Positions 1 to 7,381 of a stretch of DNA of 35,538 nucleotides are shown piece after piece (position 1 is the stretch's first letter; every line of letters begins with the position of its first letter). Position numbers and translations under genes: made by a program. The notes under the pieces were generated by a model. It was not told the origin of the DNA. It ran no database searches and saw only the letters and a program-made list of their open reading frames with translations. Source of the DNA: Desulfobacterales bacterium (lineage in GTDB: Bacteria; Desulfobacterota; Desulfobacteria; Desulfobacterales; JAHEIW01). Location: the NCBI GenBank assembly GCA_020353355.1, contig CP070694.1, positions 3,627,016 to 3,662,553 on the forward strand. The letters are read 5' to 3'.

Positions 1-2
1 AA

Positions 3-575
3 AAAGAGATTGCCGCCGATACCGTTTTGATTGCATGCGGCCTGCCGGCCACCAACAAGACCGAGACCACCGAGGTTGTTGCCCGTATCAAGGGTCACAC
101 CATCCTTAGAACTGATCTTATTCGTAAAGAGGTCCTCAAGGGAGAGGATATCTTTGATGAGAAGGTCGCCTCCAGCATGGACAAGCGCAAGATGGTATAT
201 GACAAGATGTTTGAAATGGCCAGTGATCTGGCTGCAGAGGGTAAGGGAGTGATCCTGGATGCCACCTTTGTTTCCCAGTCCCTGAGGCGCAGGGCGGCCG
301 AGGTTGCGGCTAGGAACGGCAAGACACTGGTTATCCAGCAAACCAGCTGCAGCGAAGCGTATTCCCTGAACAAGATCTCTAAGCGCACCAAGGAGAACTA
401 TGAGTCCAATGCCCTGACAGCTCAAGCCTATTACAATAATAAGAAAAAATTTGAAGCGGTGGACCTGACAGATTTGAAATCGCTTTATCCCAATCTTAAT
501 ATTATACATCTGGTAATAGAGACCGAATCGGATGATGAAAATGGCTGGTATGTCATCGATCGCATCGACCGCTGA
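3..575 (+). CDS. P-loop kinase-like ATP-binding protein (COG0645 type), 5' end cut by window
   Basis: The reading frame is open from the first bases of the window, so the true start lies upstream and only the C-terminal part is visible (about 190 residues). The visible part looks like the predicted-kinase domain often found alone or fused behind an aminoglycoside-phosphotransferase-like domain. It has a P-loop-like stretch GLPATNKTE near base 39, then a RTDLIRK segment and a VILDATF segment, as in gluconate/shikimate-kinase-like NMP kinases. In the P-loop the glycine normally before the lysine is an asparagine (GxxxxNKT), which is unusual. The substrate cannot be inferred. A TTG at 27 could serve as a start but would leave almost nothing before the P-loop, so extension upstream is more likely. 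Confidence 0.7.
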   Translation, partial: KEIAADTVLIACGLPATNKTETTEVVARIKGHTILRTDLIRKEVLKGEDIFDEKVASSMDKRKMVYDKMFEMASDLAAEGKGVILDATFVSQSLRRRAAEVAARNGKTLVIQQTSCSEAYSLNKISKRTKENYESNALTAQAYYNNKKKFEAVDLTDLKSLYPNLNIIHLVIETESDDENGWYVIDRIDR

Positions 576-905
576 GGGGTAGATAATTAAATATCCATAA
601 AATAATGGTTGTGTCGTATTTTCATTGGCGTCCCTCCAGTGTTGAAACATGTAAACCCTATCAATGAATCCTGCCGGAACTGTATTATTACCATTTCTCC
701 ACATGTGTAACAATTTACACAATTATTGTGGCCTTTTTGCCACAAAAATCAGTCACTCTTCATCCCGATCACGACGATAGATTAGCTTATTATTTGAAAT
801 CACTCAAATAATCTGCTTTGTTCATCATCGGCATGCTTTGTGCTAACTACATAAATAGTTGGCTTAAGCAGCACCGATTTTTACAAACAATGGAGCGTTC
901 TGTAA
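576..905. other. Intergenic region with clustered inverted repeats
   Basis: This 330-bp gap has no convincing gene. It holds three perfect short inverted repeats: 704-710/715-721 (7 bp, 4-nt loop), 726-732/739-745 (7 bp, 6-nt loop) and 789-797/804-812 (9 bp, 6-nt loop). A bulged fourth one lies around 839-874, with AACTA/TAGTT inside GTGC/GCAC. None is followed by a long T-run, so they are not textbook terminators. They could be a structured leader for the small ORF at 906 or protein-binding sites. Confidence 0.5.
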
Positions 906-992
906 ATGGAAGAAACATTAATATCACTGCTGGCTGCGTTAATTGGTGCGGTGGTCATTGTATTTTCCTTTGAACTCTATATTGGTTTCTAA
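906..992 (+). CDS. Possible 28-residue single-pass membrane peptide
   Basis: ATG at 906 is preceded by GGAG at 892-895 with a 10-nt gap, a reasonable ribosome binding site. The peptide starts MEETLISLLAALIGAVV and continues with a hydrophobic run of about 20 residues, ending in FELYIGF. It would be an inner-membrane peptide with a short acidic N-terminus. It resembles in size and shape small membrane subunits or regulators, but I cannot match it to a family. It lies just before the PilZ gene and after a hairpin-rich gap. Whether it is expressed is unknown; the evidence is the SD sequence and the membrane-like composition only. Confidence 0.35.
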   Translation: MEETLISLLAALIGAVVIVFSFELYIGF

Positions 993-1089
993 TGTTTTTC
1001 ATCCCCAGAAACTCATTACTCCTTGGACTAAAACGCTTACACGCATGGCCTTTATACAAGTGAACATTTCAAAAATGAATAGGTGTCAA

Positions 1090-1386
1090 ATGGACTCTAA
1101 TCCTGAGCAGAGGGATGATACCCGTTTCTTTCATGAGACCACCATCATGATAGAAAATTACCCAACGGGCAAGTATTATGAGGGCAGGATGTTTAATTAT
1201 AGCAGAGGGGGGATGTATTTTGAGTCAGACTTCGCCCCCGAACCCGGTACGGATGTTTTTATCGGAATTGAAGATTCTCCGTATTCCTCCGGACATGATG
1301 TCTACCGTGCTAAAGTTATGTGGGTCAGAGAACTACCCGACCAAGCATCTTTTTTCTATTATGGCATCGGAGTGCGATATTACTAG
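1090..1386 (+). CDS. PilZ-domain protein (probable c-di-GMP receptor)
   Basis: A protein of about 98 residues that is essentially one PilZ domain. The c-di-GMP-binding hallmarks are present: an arginine-rich start (QRDDTR) and the downstream NYSRGGMYF segment, which matches the D/NxSxxG motif, followed by the beta-barrel pattern ending in GIGVRYY. PilZ proteins bind cyclic di-GMP in the cytoplasm and usually relay it to motility, pili or polysaccharide systems. The start is uncertain: ATG 1090 has AGGTG at 1081-1085 in front, while ATG 1075 and ATG 1045 are in frame but lack a ribosome binding site. It converges on the DUF2333-like gene with only 15 bp between them. A pilMNOPQ operon lies 11 kb away but no direct link is shown. 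Confidence 0.8.
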   Translation: MDSNPEQRDDTRFFHETTIMIENYPTGKYYEGRMFNYSRGGMYFESDFAPEPGTDVFIGIEDSPYSSGHDVYRAKVMWVRELPDQASFFYYGIGVRYY

Positions 1387-1401
1387 AAGCCATTCAAGCA
1401 G

Positions 1402-2373
1402 TTACCGTCGAATCGATTGGGCGAGATCATTTATTCTTTCCCGTACAGCAATAAGATATCTGGCCATCTTTCCACGATGATCGGCCATGACGGAATCATG
1501 GTGGCCCCTTAAAACAATCAGCGGATCGAAGGTACATATCTGATTCATTTCTCGAAACGCAATACGAATATTATCTTCGCCACCCTTTTCTTTTATATCC
1601 GGATAGAGGTGCACAAACAAACGCAAAAAATCTCTGATGACTAAAATAACTCCCTGGGTATAATAGATGCGGTCATCCAGCTCGGTGTAACGCACCTCAT
1701 CATTGGACTGAACCAGAAGCCCAAGGGGCTGATCGATAAACTGGGCACCAATAATATAGGTCAGCAGATTGTACATATCATCGGATCGCAGGTTGTAAAT
1801 TGCCTTTCCTTTAAGCAGGTCAGCCTCATATTTCTTGAGTAGCTCTATGCCCCGCTCATACTCGTTTTCACTGGATGGAAACCACCAGCTGTCTTCCGTA
1901 AACGCAAAATGCTTTTCACGGGCCTCTTTTAAATAGGTGTTTTCCGCATCTACCTTCCCGTATTTGGCTAAGTTCGTCGAGAAAAAGTTCATTAACATGC
2001 GGGTCGCAAATATGGTTCCGCGCTGTCGATTGGCGCGGTTATCCAACCAGCGGGTGGGAGATACGATCAGGTCATTGACCGACCAACCAAAAGTGGAGTC
2101 CATTTCCTGCTCCAGTCGGTTTCGAATGGCCATCGTCAGCGCAGCGCCTTTTTTGGCTTCAGAAGAATCGGCAGAGGTTTGCTTTAACAGTGCCTGGAAT
2201 TGCGGGTCAAGACCGTCAAAGCGCGTGCGGTCGATTGCCGTGTATCCTTTGTAGACAATCCAATATAAGCCCACCGTCAGCGGCCAAATCAAAATAAATG
2301 CCAATAATATGATAATGGTCCACTTGCTAAAGATCGTCATTTTTTGAAGCCGAACTTTTTCCATGAGTTTCAC
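1402..2373 (-). CDS. DUF2333-like inner-membrane-anchored protein
   Basis: A 323-residue protein with a short cytoplasmic N-terminus, one strong membrane segment at about residues 15-37 and a large soluble, mostly helical part that would lie in the periplasm. The WSVNDLIVSPTRWLDNRANRQRG region and the overall length fit the uncharacterised DUF2333 family of proteobacteria. No catalytic motif is recognisable. It is transcribed alone, away from the interrupted lipoprotein gene at 2671. Function unknown; the family name is from memory of its pattern, not from a search. Confidence 0.65.
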   Translation of the reverse strand: MKLMEKVRLQKMTIFSKWTIIILLAFILIWPLTVGLYWIVYKGYTAIDRTRFDGLDPQFQALLKQTSADSSEAKKGAALTMAIRNRLEQEMDSTFGWSVNDLIVSPTRWLDNRANRQRGTIFATRMLMNFFSTNLAKYGKVDAENTYLKEAREKHFAFTEDSWWFPSSENEYERGIELLKKYEADLLKGKAIYNLRSDDMYNLLTYIIGAQFIDQPLGLLVQSNDEVRYTELDDRIYYTQGVILVIRDFLRLFVHLYPDIKEKGGEDNIRIAFREMNQICTFDPLIVLRGHHDSVMADHRGKMARYLIAVRERINDLAQSIRR

Positions 2374-2670
2374 GTTACCTTATTACGGATCTTAATTGTT
2401 TTTACCACAGATGCGGATTCACTAAAGGCAGTCACAATAAATTCATAAAAGCTATCGTGTCAGATCTCGGCGTTGCGCTGCGATCCTATTTCGTGCTGGC
2501 TATCTGGATGCCGATCGCTGTAAGTTTCAGAAACTGTAAGCATTTCGCGGTTGCGTGTCAATGTTTTCTTCCCAACCACATACCAAATCTTCTTTCTTGA
2601 CAGATGGGACAATTCACGGCAGGGTATTAGACAAACCGCAACATATGTCTAAGAATACAGGGGAAAAATA
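2374..2670. other. Divergent intergenic region, 297 bp
   Basis: This gap separates the divergently oriented DUF2333-like gene and the broken lipoprotein gene. It carries a perfect -35 hexamer TTGACA at 2597-2602 on the + strand, but the nearest -10-like sequence (GTATTA, 2624-2629) is 21 bp downstream, too far for a standard promoter. An AGGGG ribosome binding site at 2659-2663 precedes the ATG at 2671. No repeat or RNA was recognised here. Confidence 0.3.
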
Positions 2671-3066
2671 ATGAAACGACTTCTGATCATTTTGATTTGT
2701 GCAGCTTATTGGATGGTAACCGGGTGTGCCGCTGTAATTGTCGGGGCCGGCGCAGGTGCCGGAACATATGCGTATATTGATGGGGTGCTGAAACGATAAT
2801 ACCAGGCAAAATATGAAAAAACCTATCAGGTATGCCTCAGTATTTTAAATGACTTGAACCAACCCATAACTGAAGAGACAACAGATGGCATTACGACGAC
2901 AATCCAAACCAAACGATCGGACGAAACACCCATGACGATTAAAGTAACGATTCTGGAGCGCGATTGGACCGAGGTTGGGGTTCGCACCGGTGTGGTGGGA
3001 TTCTGGAAAAGAGATATTTCCAAGCAGTTTCATAAATTTGTTGAAGAACGGCTGATCAAGCAATGA
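2671..3066 (+). pseudogene. DUF3568-like lipoprotein gene interrupted by an in-frame TAA
   Basis: ATG 2671 has a good ribosome binding site (AGGGG at 2659-2663). The product begins with a lipoprotein signal, MKRLLIILICAAYWMVTGC, followed by a glycine/alanine-rich stretch and YIDGVLKR; then comes TAA at 2797-2799. The same frame continues without any shift through YQAKYEKTYQVCL and a beta-rich domain to the stop at 3064-3066. The two halves together match the layout of DUF3568-type small lipoproteins (lipobox, GAGAG, GxLKxxY, then about 90 residues), so this looks like one gene with a single nonsense change. The upstream part alone would give a 42-residue lipopeptide. A sequencing error at one base would also explain it. 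Confidence 0.7.
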
Positions 3067-3149
3067 GCCCTCATCCAGCTGCCAAGTTTCCATTTAGCGT
3101 CCGGCTTTCTCCAGTCTCTGCCCTATCAACTTGAAATCATTACCATTTG

Positions 3150-4349
3150 TTATAGGATTGAGCGCGGCTCGTGCGCAGCTGAAAAGGGCAATTCATCATT
3201 GAGGGTATCGATGTACTCCTGCTCCATCCGATTGATTTCATCGATGTGGGCTTGCATCAGCCGCCTGAGTCGATGGTCGGCAAATCGATGCAGACTGTAA
3301 TTTGGTATGGCTGAAAATCCACGCCGCAATTTATGGAACCCTCCGGCACCGGGGTCAAAACTCTGTATCCCTTGGGATATTGCCCATTCTATTGGACTGT
3401 AGTAACAGGCGTTAAAATGCAGGCTGTCGATCGAATTGGAGCCTCCCCAATACCGACCGTAAAGTTTATCTCCTTTGATTATGAGCAAAGACATTCCCAG
3501 CGGTGATTCCTTTTGATCTTGCCGATCAAATGCCGTTACAACGACCAATCGATGACGATAGCGGTGATATAAGCCCTTAAAAAAGGAATAATTGAGATAC
3601 TTGCAGCCCCAGGGTCCAAATTTTTCGTTTGTGCGAACATAATAATCGTATATTACCGGCATAAATGACGGTGGAATTTGCTCTCCCTGAACCACCTGCA
3701 ACTCAATCTTTTGTGTTTCCATGGCCTTGCGCTCCCGCTTGATGTTGCGTCGCTGATTCGAATTAAACATCGCCAGGTAATCGTCAAAGGACCGAAAGCC
3801 TCGATTTTGCCAAATGTAACTTTGATGCATCCACCTGCTGAAGGTATGGTGCAGGCGCTGGAATTGCCAATTCGGATCCACAAATAAAAAACTGCAGCCG
3901 GATAGCTGGTAGCGCTGGCAAAAATGGTCAATTTCTTGGAGCATGATTTCCGTCAATGCGTCCTCATCTTCCCCGGGGGCAATTAAGAAGCGGTATCCAA
4001 TCATGGGTGTAAAGGGACTCATCCCGATAAGTTTCGGATAATAGGCAATATTCAGACGATTGGCCAATTCCGCCCAAACATGGTCGAAAACAAATTCGCC
4101 GGCACTATGTGCTTTGATATAAAGCGGTGCGGCTGCAACCAAATTTCGATCAGACCATATCGTCAAATGGTGGGGAAGCCATCCGGTTTTAGCCGTGGTG
4201 CTCCCGGAAGCTTCCATTTGGTGGAGCCATTCCCATTCCAGAAATGGCGTTGGCAATGGCTGGGCCAGTTCATCCCATGCCGCTTGAGCGACCTTGGATA
4301 TCGTCTCCACCCATGCAATCGAATATGGTGATTGATGTTTTTTATTCAT
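3150..4349 (-). CDS. FemAB/GNAT-like N-acetyltransferase family protein (COG3146)
   Basis: A soluble protein of about 399 residues resembling the peptidoglycan-biosynthesis-like family COG3146 (FemAB_like): FLEWEWLHQME near the N-terminus, a LTEIMLQEIDHFCQRYQLSGCSFLFV segment split around the middle, FNSNQRRNIKRERK, and the C-terminal FDPGAGGFHKLRRGF signature with HRF and a long tail helix. The family has the double GNAT fold of Fem transferases; its substrate is not established. I chose ATG 4349 (MNKKHQSPYS) rather than the upstream in-frame ATG at 4385, because the extra 12 codons fall in the TTCGTG repeat at 4361-4390. It appears to be a single-gene unit. Confidence 0.75.
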   Translation of the reverse strand: MNKKHQSPYSIAWVETISKVAQAAWDELAQPLPTPFLEWEWLHQMEASGSTTAKTGWLPHHLTIWSDRNLVAAAPLYIKAHSAGEFVFDHVWAELANRLNIAYYPKLIGMSPFTPMIGYRFLIAPGEDEDALTEIMLQEIDHFCQRYQLSGCSFLFVDPNWQFQRLHHTFSRWMHQSYIWQNRGFRSFDDYLAMFNSNQRRNIKRERKAMETQKIELQVVQGEQIPPSFMPVIYDYYVRTNEKFGPWGCKYLNYSFFKGLYHRYRHRLVVVTAFDRQDQKESPLGMSLLIIKGDKLYGRYWGGSNSIDSLHFNACYYSPIEWAISQGIQSFDPGAGGFHKLRRGFSAIPNYSLHRFADHRLRRLMQAHIDEINRMEQEYIDTLNDELPFSAAHEPRSIL

Positions 4350-4360
4350 GCCTATCGTAA

Positions 4361-4461
4361 ACCACGAATGCACACGAATGACCACGAATTCAATCGATGT
4401 TTAGACCAGAAGCGCTTATAACATAATCTCATTTCGTGAAAATTCGTGCTAATTCGTGGCT
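4361..4461. repeat. Inverted TTCGTG-type intergenic repeat
   Basis: Two clusters of a short motif face each other. ACCACGAAT and related CACGAAT units fill 4361-4390, and TTCGTG units fill 4431-4461 on the same strand, so the arms are near reverse complements around a 40-bp centre. Such CACGAAT/ATTCGTG clusters occur as dispersed intergenic repeats in several bacterial groups (recalled, not searched). It lies between the FemAB-like gene and the fmdB-fur promoter. Confidence 0.5.
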
Positions 4462-4478
4462 TAATTAAAACATTGAAT

Positions 4479-4492
4479 TGGGTAATTACCCA
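4479..4492. promoter_or_regulatory. 14-bp perfect palindrome upstream of the fmdB-fur promoter
   Basis: TGGGTAATTACCCA is a perfect palindrome ending 5 bp before the -35 hexamer at 4498. The position and symmetry suggest an operator for a dimeric regulator. The Fur-FeoA fusion encoded two genes downstream is a natural candidate for autoregulation, but the site does not resemble a classic Fur box, so the binding protein is unknown. Confidence 0.4.
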
Positions 4493-4497
4493 TTTTC

Positions 4498-4525
4498 TTG
4501 ACATTTTTGGTAAGATAAATAATAT
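4498..4525 (+). promoter_or_regulatory. Sigma-70-type promoter for fmdB and fur-feoA
   Basis: A perfect -35 TTGACA (4498-4503) is followed after 16 bp by TAATAT (4520-4525), which matches 4 of 6 bases of the -10 consensus. The ATG of the fmdB-type gene is 45 bp downstream and carries a GGGAG ribosome binding site at 4559-4563. Confidence 0.5.
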
Positions 4526-4569
4526 TACTAGGTTAATCATTTTATCAATGAGGTCAAAGGGAGCATGCG

Positions 4570-4815
4570 ATGCCGATATATGAATTTAGATGCCTTAAAT
4601 GTGATGAATGCTTTGAATTGCTCGTCATGAACAAAGATGATCAGTTAGAAATGCGATGCCCGGCGTGCACGTCAGAGGAGTTTGAGCGAGTTCTGAGTGC
4701 ATCCTGCCACAGTATGAGCAGCAATTCCTCAAAAAATCAGGGGGCCCAGTCTCAAACCCGGTCCTGCCCGAGCGGCACCTGCACCACTTACGACATCCCC
4801 GGACCCAATCGGTAA
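4570..4815 (+). CDS. FmdB-type zinc ribbon protein
   Basis: An 81-residue protein with the hallmark MPIYEFRCLKCDECFE start of FmdB zinc ribbons. The Cys pairs CLKC (residues 8-11) and CPAC (about 31-34) would bind one zinc. The rest is a Ser/Gln-rich, probably disordered tail. FmdB was named as a putative regulator of formamidase genes, but most family members have no known function. It is first in a + strand cluster with the Fur-FeoA gene, only 5 bp upstream of that start, so they are very likely co-transcribed. Confidence 0.85.
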   Translation: MPIYEFRCLKCDECFELLVMNKDDQLEMRCPACTSEEFERVLSASCHSMSSNSSKNQGAQSQTRSCPSGTCTTYDIPGPNR

Positions 4816-4820
4816 TTTTC

Positions 4821-5507
4821 ATGAAACAGATTCACCTTCAAGAAAAAGAACAATTTAAAAAGCTGTTTAAACAGGAACACATTGACAATTTCGAGGATCG
4901 ATTTAAAATTCTGGAAGTGTTCCTGCAAACCGAAAAACATGTTACGGTGGATGAATTGGTTCAACGTCTCGGTCAAAACGGCTGGGATTTGGACCCGCAA
5001 TTTGTCAGGGAAACCCTGAAATTATTATGCCGTTTCGGTTTTGCCCATCGGAGCCAATTTGACAATGGCCAGGTCCGTTATGAACACCGACATTTAGGGC
5101 AACATCATGATCATATGATTTGCACCAAATGCAGAAAGATTTTCGAGTTCGAAGAAGATCAACTCGAAAAACTGCAAATCCAGATCGCCGCTGCCTACGG
5201 CTTCCACATGCTTCAACATAGGATGGAAATTTACGGCATTTGTTCGAATTGCTTGAAAAGTCATATCCAATTAATGCCGTTGGCAATGGCAAAACCTGGA
5301 GAAAAGTTGGTTCTCAAAGACTTCAATGGCGGTTCCAACGTCCGGATGCGGTTGTTGACGATGGGGTTACGACTTGGCGATGAAATCGAGGTAATCACCA
5401 ATCATAACCAGGGCCAAATTGCAGTGGCAGTAGATTTTAAACGCTACGTCCTGGGGCGCGGACTTGCCCAAAAGATTTTGGTTGAGCCCCTTAAACGTCG
5501 AAAATAA
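4821..5507 (+). CDS. Fur-family regulator fused to a FeoA (SH3-like) domain
   Basis: A 228-residue protein with two parts. Residues 1-150 look like a Fur-type repressor: an N-terminal winged helix (ILEVFLQTEKHVTVDEL) and a dimerisation/metal region with HHDHMICTKC (95-104) and CSNC (141-144), the usual structural zinc cysteine pairs. Residues 152-225 match FeoA: LKDFNGGSNVRMRLLTMGLRLGDEIEV (split as seen) and the ending GRGLAQKILVEPL. FeoA is normally a separate small partner of the FeoB ferrous-iron transporter, or the C-terminal domain of DtxR/MntR-type regulators. A Fur-FeoA fusion is uncommon and suggests that the SH3-like domain modulates metal sensing. It follows the fmdB-type gene by 5 bp and precedes the radical SAM gene by 8 bp. 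No feoB is in the window. Confidence 0.88.
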   Translation: MKQIHLQEKEQFKKLFKQEHIDNFEDRFKILEVFLQTEKHVTVDELVQRLGQNGWDLDPQFVRETLKLLCRFGFAHRSQFDNGQVRYEHRHLGQHHDHMICTKCRKIFEFEEDQLEKLQIQIAAAYGFHMLQHRMEIYGICSNCLKSHIQLMPLAMAKPGEKLVLKDFNGGSNVRMRLLTMGLRLGDEIEVITNHNQGQIAVAVDFKRYVLGRGLAQKILVEPLKRRK

Positions 5508-5515
5508 TTAAGACG

Positions 5516-6451
5516 ATGCAATCATTTGAACCAGCTTATATCAAAACCTTTGAAGAAGGTCTGCTTGGAGATAAAATTGCAACGGTACACGATATTTTAA
5601 GCGCCTGCGAACTTTGCCCTCGGCGCTGCGGTGTCGACCGGCTTTCCGGCGAAACGGGGGTTTGTAATACCGGCAAAAATGCGATGGTATCCAGTTATAA
5701 TCCGCATTTTGGTGAAGAAGCACCGCTGGTAGGATCCCGTGGCTCGGGTACCATCTTTTTTACCTACTGCAACCTCATGTGCCTGTTCTGTCAGAACTAC
5801 GACATCAGCCACGAAGGTTATGGCCAGGAAGTCTCAGCCGAACAAATCGCTGCGATGATGCTCGCCCTGCAGGAACAGGGGTGTCATAATATCAATTTTG
5901 TTACCCCCTCCCATGTGGTACCCCACATCCTCTCAGCCGTGGAGATTGCTGTTCAAAACGGTCTTAACGTTCCCCTGGTTTATAATACCGGTGGTTATGA
6001 TCGCGTTGAAACTTTAAAAGTTCTGGAGGGCGTGTTTGACATTTACATGCCCGATTTTAAATTTTGGGACCCTGAAATTGCGCAATCCGCTTGTGAGGCA
6101 CCAGATTACCCTGAAATCGCGCGTGAGGCACTGCTTGAGATGCATCGGCAAGTCGGCGATTTGATCATCGACGATAGGGGAATAGCCCAACGTGGAGTGC
6201 TGATCCGTCACCTCGTACTGCCAAACGGACTCGCCGGTACGCGTGAGGTCATGCAATTTATTGCAGCGAAAATTTCACCCAACAGTTATGTAAACGTAAT
6301 GTCGCAATACCGCCCCTGCGGCAGGGCTGCTGAAGTGAACGGATTATCTTCATATCTGCCACCCGGCGATTATCGACAAGCGCTGGAACTCGCCAGGCAG
6401 GCGGGCATAACCCGGCTGGACCAACCCCGGCGGGTTTTTATTTTGCGCTAA
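5516..6451 (+). CDS. PflA-like radical SAM protein (COG1313, PflX family)
   Basis: A 311-residue radical SAM enzyme. The CxxxCxxC iron-sulfur motif is TYCNLMCLFCQN (C85, C89, C92), preceded by an extra cysteine cluster CELCPRRCGV (31-40) with C50, typical of the COG1313 group. Later signatures are NFVTPSHVVP, YNTGGYD, YMPDFKFWD and the C-terminal VMSQYRPCGRA. The group resembles activases of pyruvate formate-lyase, but its natural partner is unknown. The start is only 8 bp after the fur-feoA stop, so it is likely in the same operon; a link to iron regulation would make sense for an Fe-S enzyme but is inference. Confidence 0.85.
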   Translation: MQSFEPAYIKTFEEGLLGDKIATVHDILSACELCPRRCGVDRLSGETGVCNTGKNAMVSSYNPHFGEEAPLVGSRGSGTIFFTYCNLMCLFCQNYDISHEGYGQEVSAEQIAAMMLALQEQGCHNINFVTPSHVVPHILSAVEIAVQNGLNVPLVYNTGGYDRVETLKVLEGVFDIYMPDFKFWDPEIAQSACEAPDYPEIAREALLEMHRQVGDLIIDDRGIAQRGVLIRHLVLPNGLAGTREVMQFIAAKISPNSYVNVMSQYRPCGRAAEVNGLSSYLPPGDYRQALELARQAGITRLDQPRRVFILR

Positions 6452-6507
6452 TCGGTTGTAACATATATAATTCCGGAACTTTGACTCCAAAAGCGGCGCA
6501 AGAGGTC

Positions 6508-6519
6508 TATCGGCCGATA
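6508..6519. promoter_or_regulatory. 12-bp palindrome upstream of the phosphatase gene
   Basis: TATCGGCCGATA is a perfect palindrome in the 137-bp gap before the PPP-phosphatase gene. A weak -35-like TTGACT begins at 6481. It may be an operator, but 12-bp palindromes can arise by chance. Confidence 0.2.
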
Positions 6520-6588
6520 TATTATCTCTATTTTGGATATGGGTCCGAAAAATTTTAGCTTTTTCAAATAATGCCGAAATAGATATAG

Positions 6589-7224
6589 ATGAATAAGATT
6601 TTTGCCATCGGTGACATACATGGGTGCGTGGACAAGCTTAAAGCTCTGATGGAAAAAATTCCCGTCGATTGTGTCAATGACACCTTGATTTTTATCGGAG
6701 ATTATATCGATCGGGGACCCGGCTCCTTTGACGTGGTGGACTATCTGGTCGAATTAAAAAAACGTCATCCGGATATCGTATTCTTAAAAGGCAACCACGA
6801 GGATATGCTGCAAAAATATCTGGAAGGCACCGACAGGTTTACGTACCTTTTTAATGGCGGTCAACGAACTCTGGACAGCTACTTGAATCGTCAAAACAAA
6901 TCTGAGTTTTCTCCAATTCCGTCGAATCACCTGGATTTCTACAAATCGCTGGTGCTGCATTACCAGACAGAGGATTATCTGTTTGTGCATGCGGGGCTTC
7001 GAGAAAATGTTCCATTGGACAAGCAGAATCCCGAAGAACTGCTTTGGATTCGGGAAGATTTTATTTATTCCAAATTCGATTTCGGTAAACGGGTTGTCTT
7101 TGGCCATACCCCTTTTGCAGAGCCCCTGTTGCTCCCAAACAAAATCGGCATCGATACCGGCGCGGTATACGGTAACCAGCTGACGTGCGTACAATTGCCC
7201 GAACTCATATTTTTCTCTGCCTAA
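6589..7224 (+). CDS. PPP-family metallophosphatase (Ser/Thr phosphatase or Ap4A-hydrolase-like)
   Basis: A 211-residue cytoplasmic phosphatase with all the core PPP motifs in order: GDIHGC (8-13), GDYIDRGPGS (about 37-46), LKGNHEDM (about 65-72), FVHAGL and VFGHTPF. These residues bind the two metal ions. The family includes bacterial protein phosphatases (PrpA/PrpE-like) and symmetrical bis(5'-nucleosyl)-tetraphosphatases; the sequence does not decide between them. No ribosome binding site is clear in front of ATG 6589. It seems to be a single gene. Confidence 0.85.
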   Translation: MNKIFAIGDIHGCVDKLKALMEKIPVDCVNDTLIFIGDYIDRGPGSFDVVDYLVELKKRHPDIVFLKGNHEDMLQKYLEGTDRFTYLFNGGQRTLDSYLNRQNKSEFSPIPSNHLDFYKSLVLHYQTEDYLFVHAGLRENVPLDKQNPEELLWIREDFIYSKFDFGKRVVFGHTPFAEPLLLPNKIGIDTGAVYGNQLTCVQLPELIFFSA

Positions 7225-7251
7225 ATTGAGCACAAAATTACTGTCTTTAGG

Positions 7252-7281
7252 TTGACAATCGGTACGGATTTCGAATAAAAA
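7252..7281 (+). promoter_or_regulatory. Possible sigma-70 promoter for the SH3b gene
   Basis: A perfect -35 TTGACA (7252-7257) with TAAAAA (7276-7281) after 18 bp. The -10 match is 4 of 6. It lies 100 bp upstream of the SH3b gene start at 7382. Confidence 0.35.
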
Positions 7282-7381
7282 TTATTATTTCAGTTAATTT
7301 TATACGCTTCCCAGGGCGATGTTCTGCTGTTTATATTTTAAAAGCCTTTGATAAAACTCTGGAGGTATTGATTTAAATTCC

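Noticed and set aside
2597-2630. Promoter for the broken lipoprotein gene
   Set aside because: TTGACA is perfect but the spacing to the nearest -10-like sequence is 21-22 bp.
4350-4385. Longer N-terminus for the FemAB-like protein starting at 4385
   Set aside because: The extra residues are encoded by the TTCGTG-type repeat and do not resemble the family.
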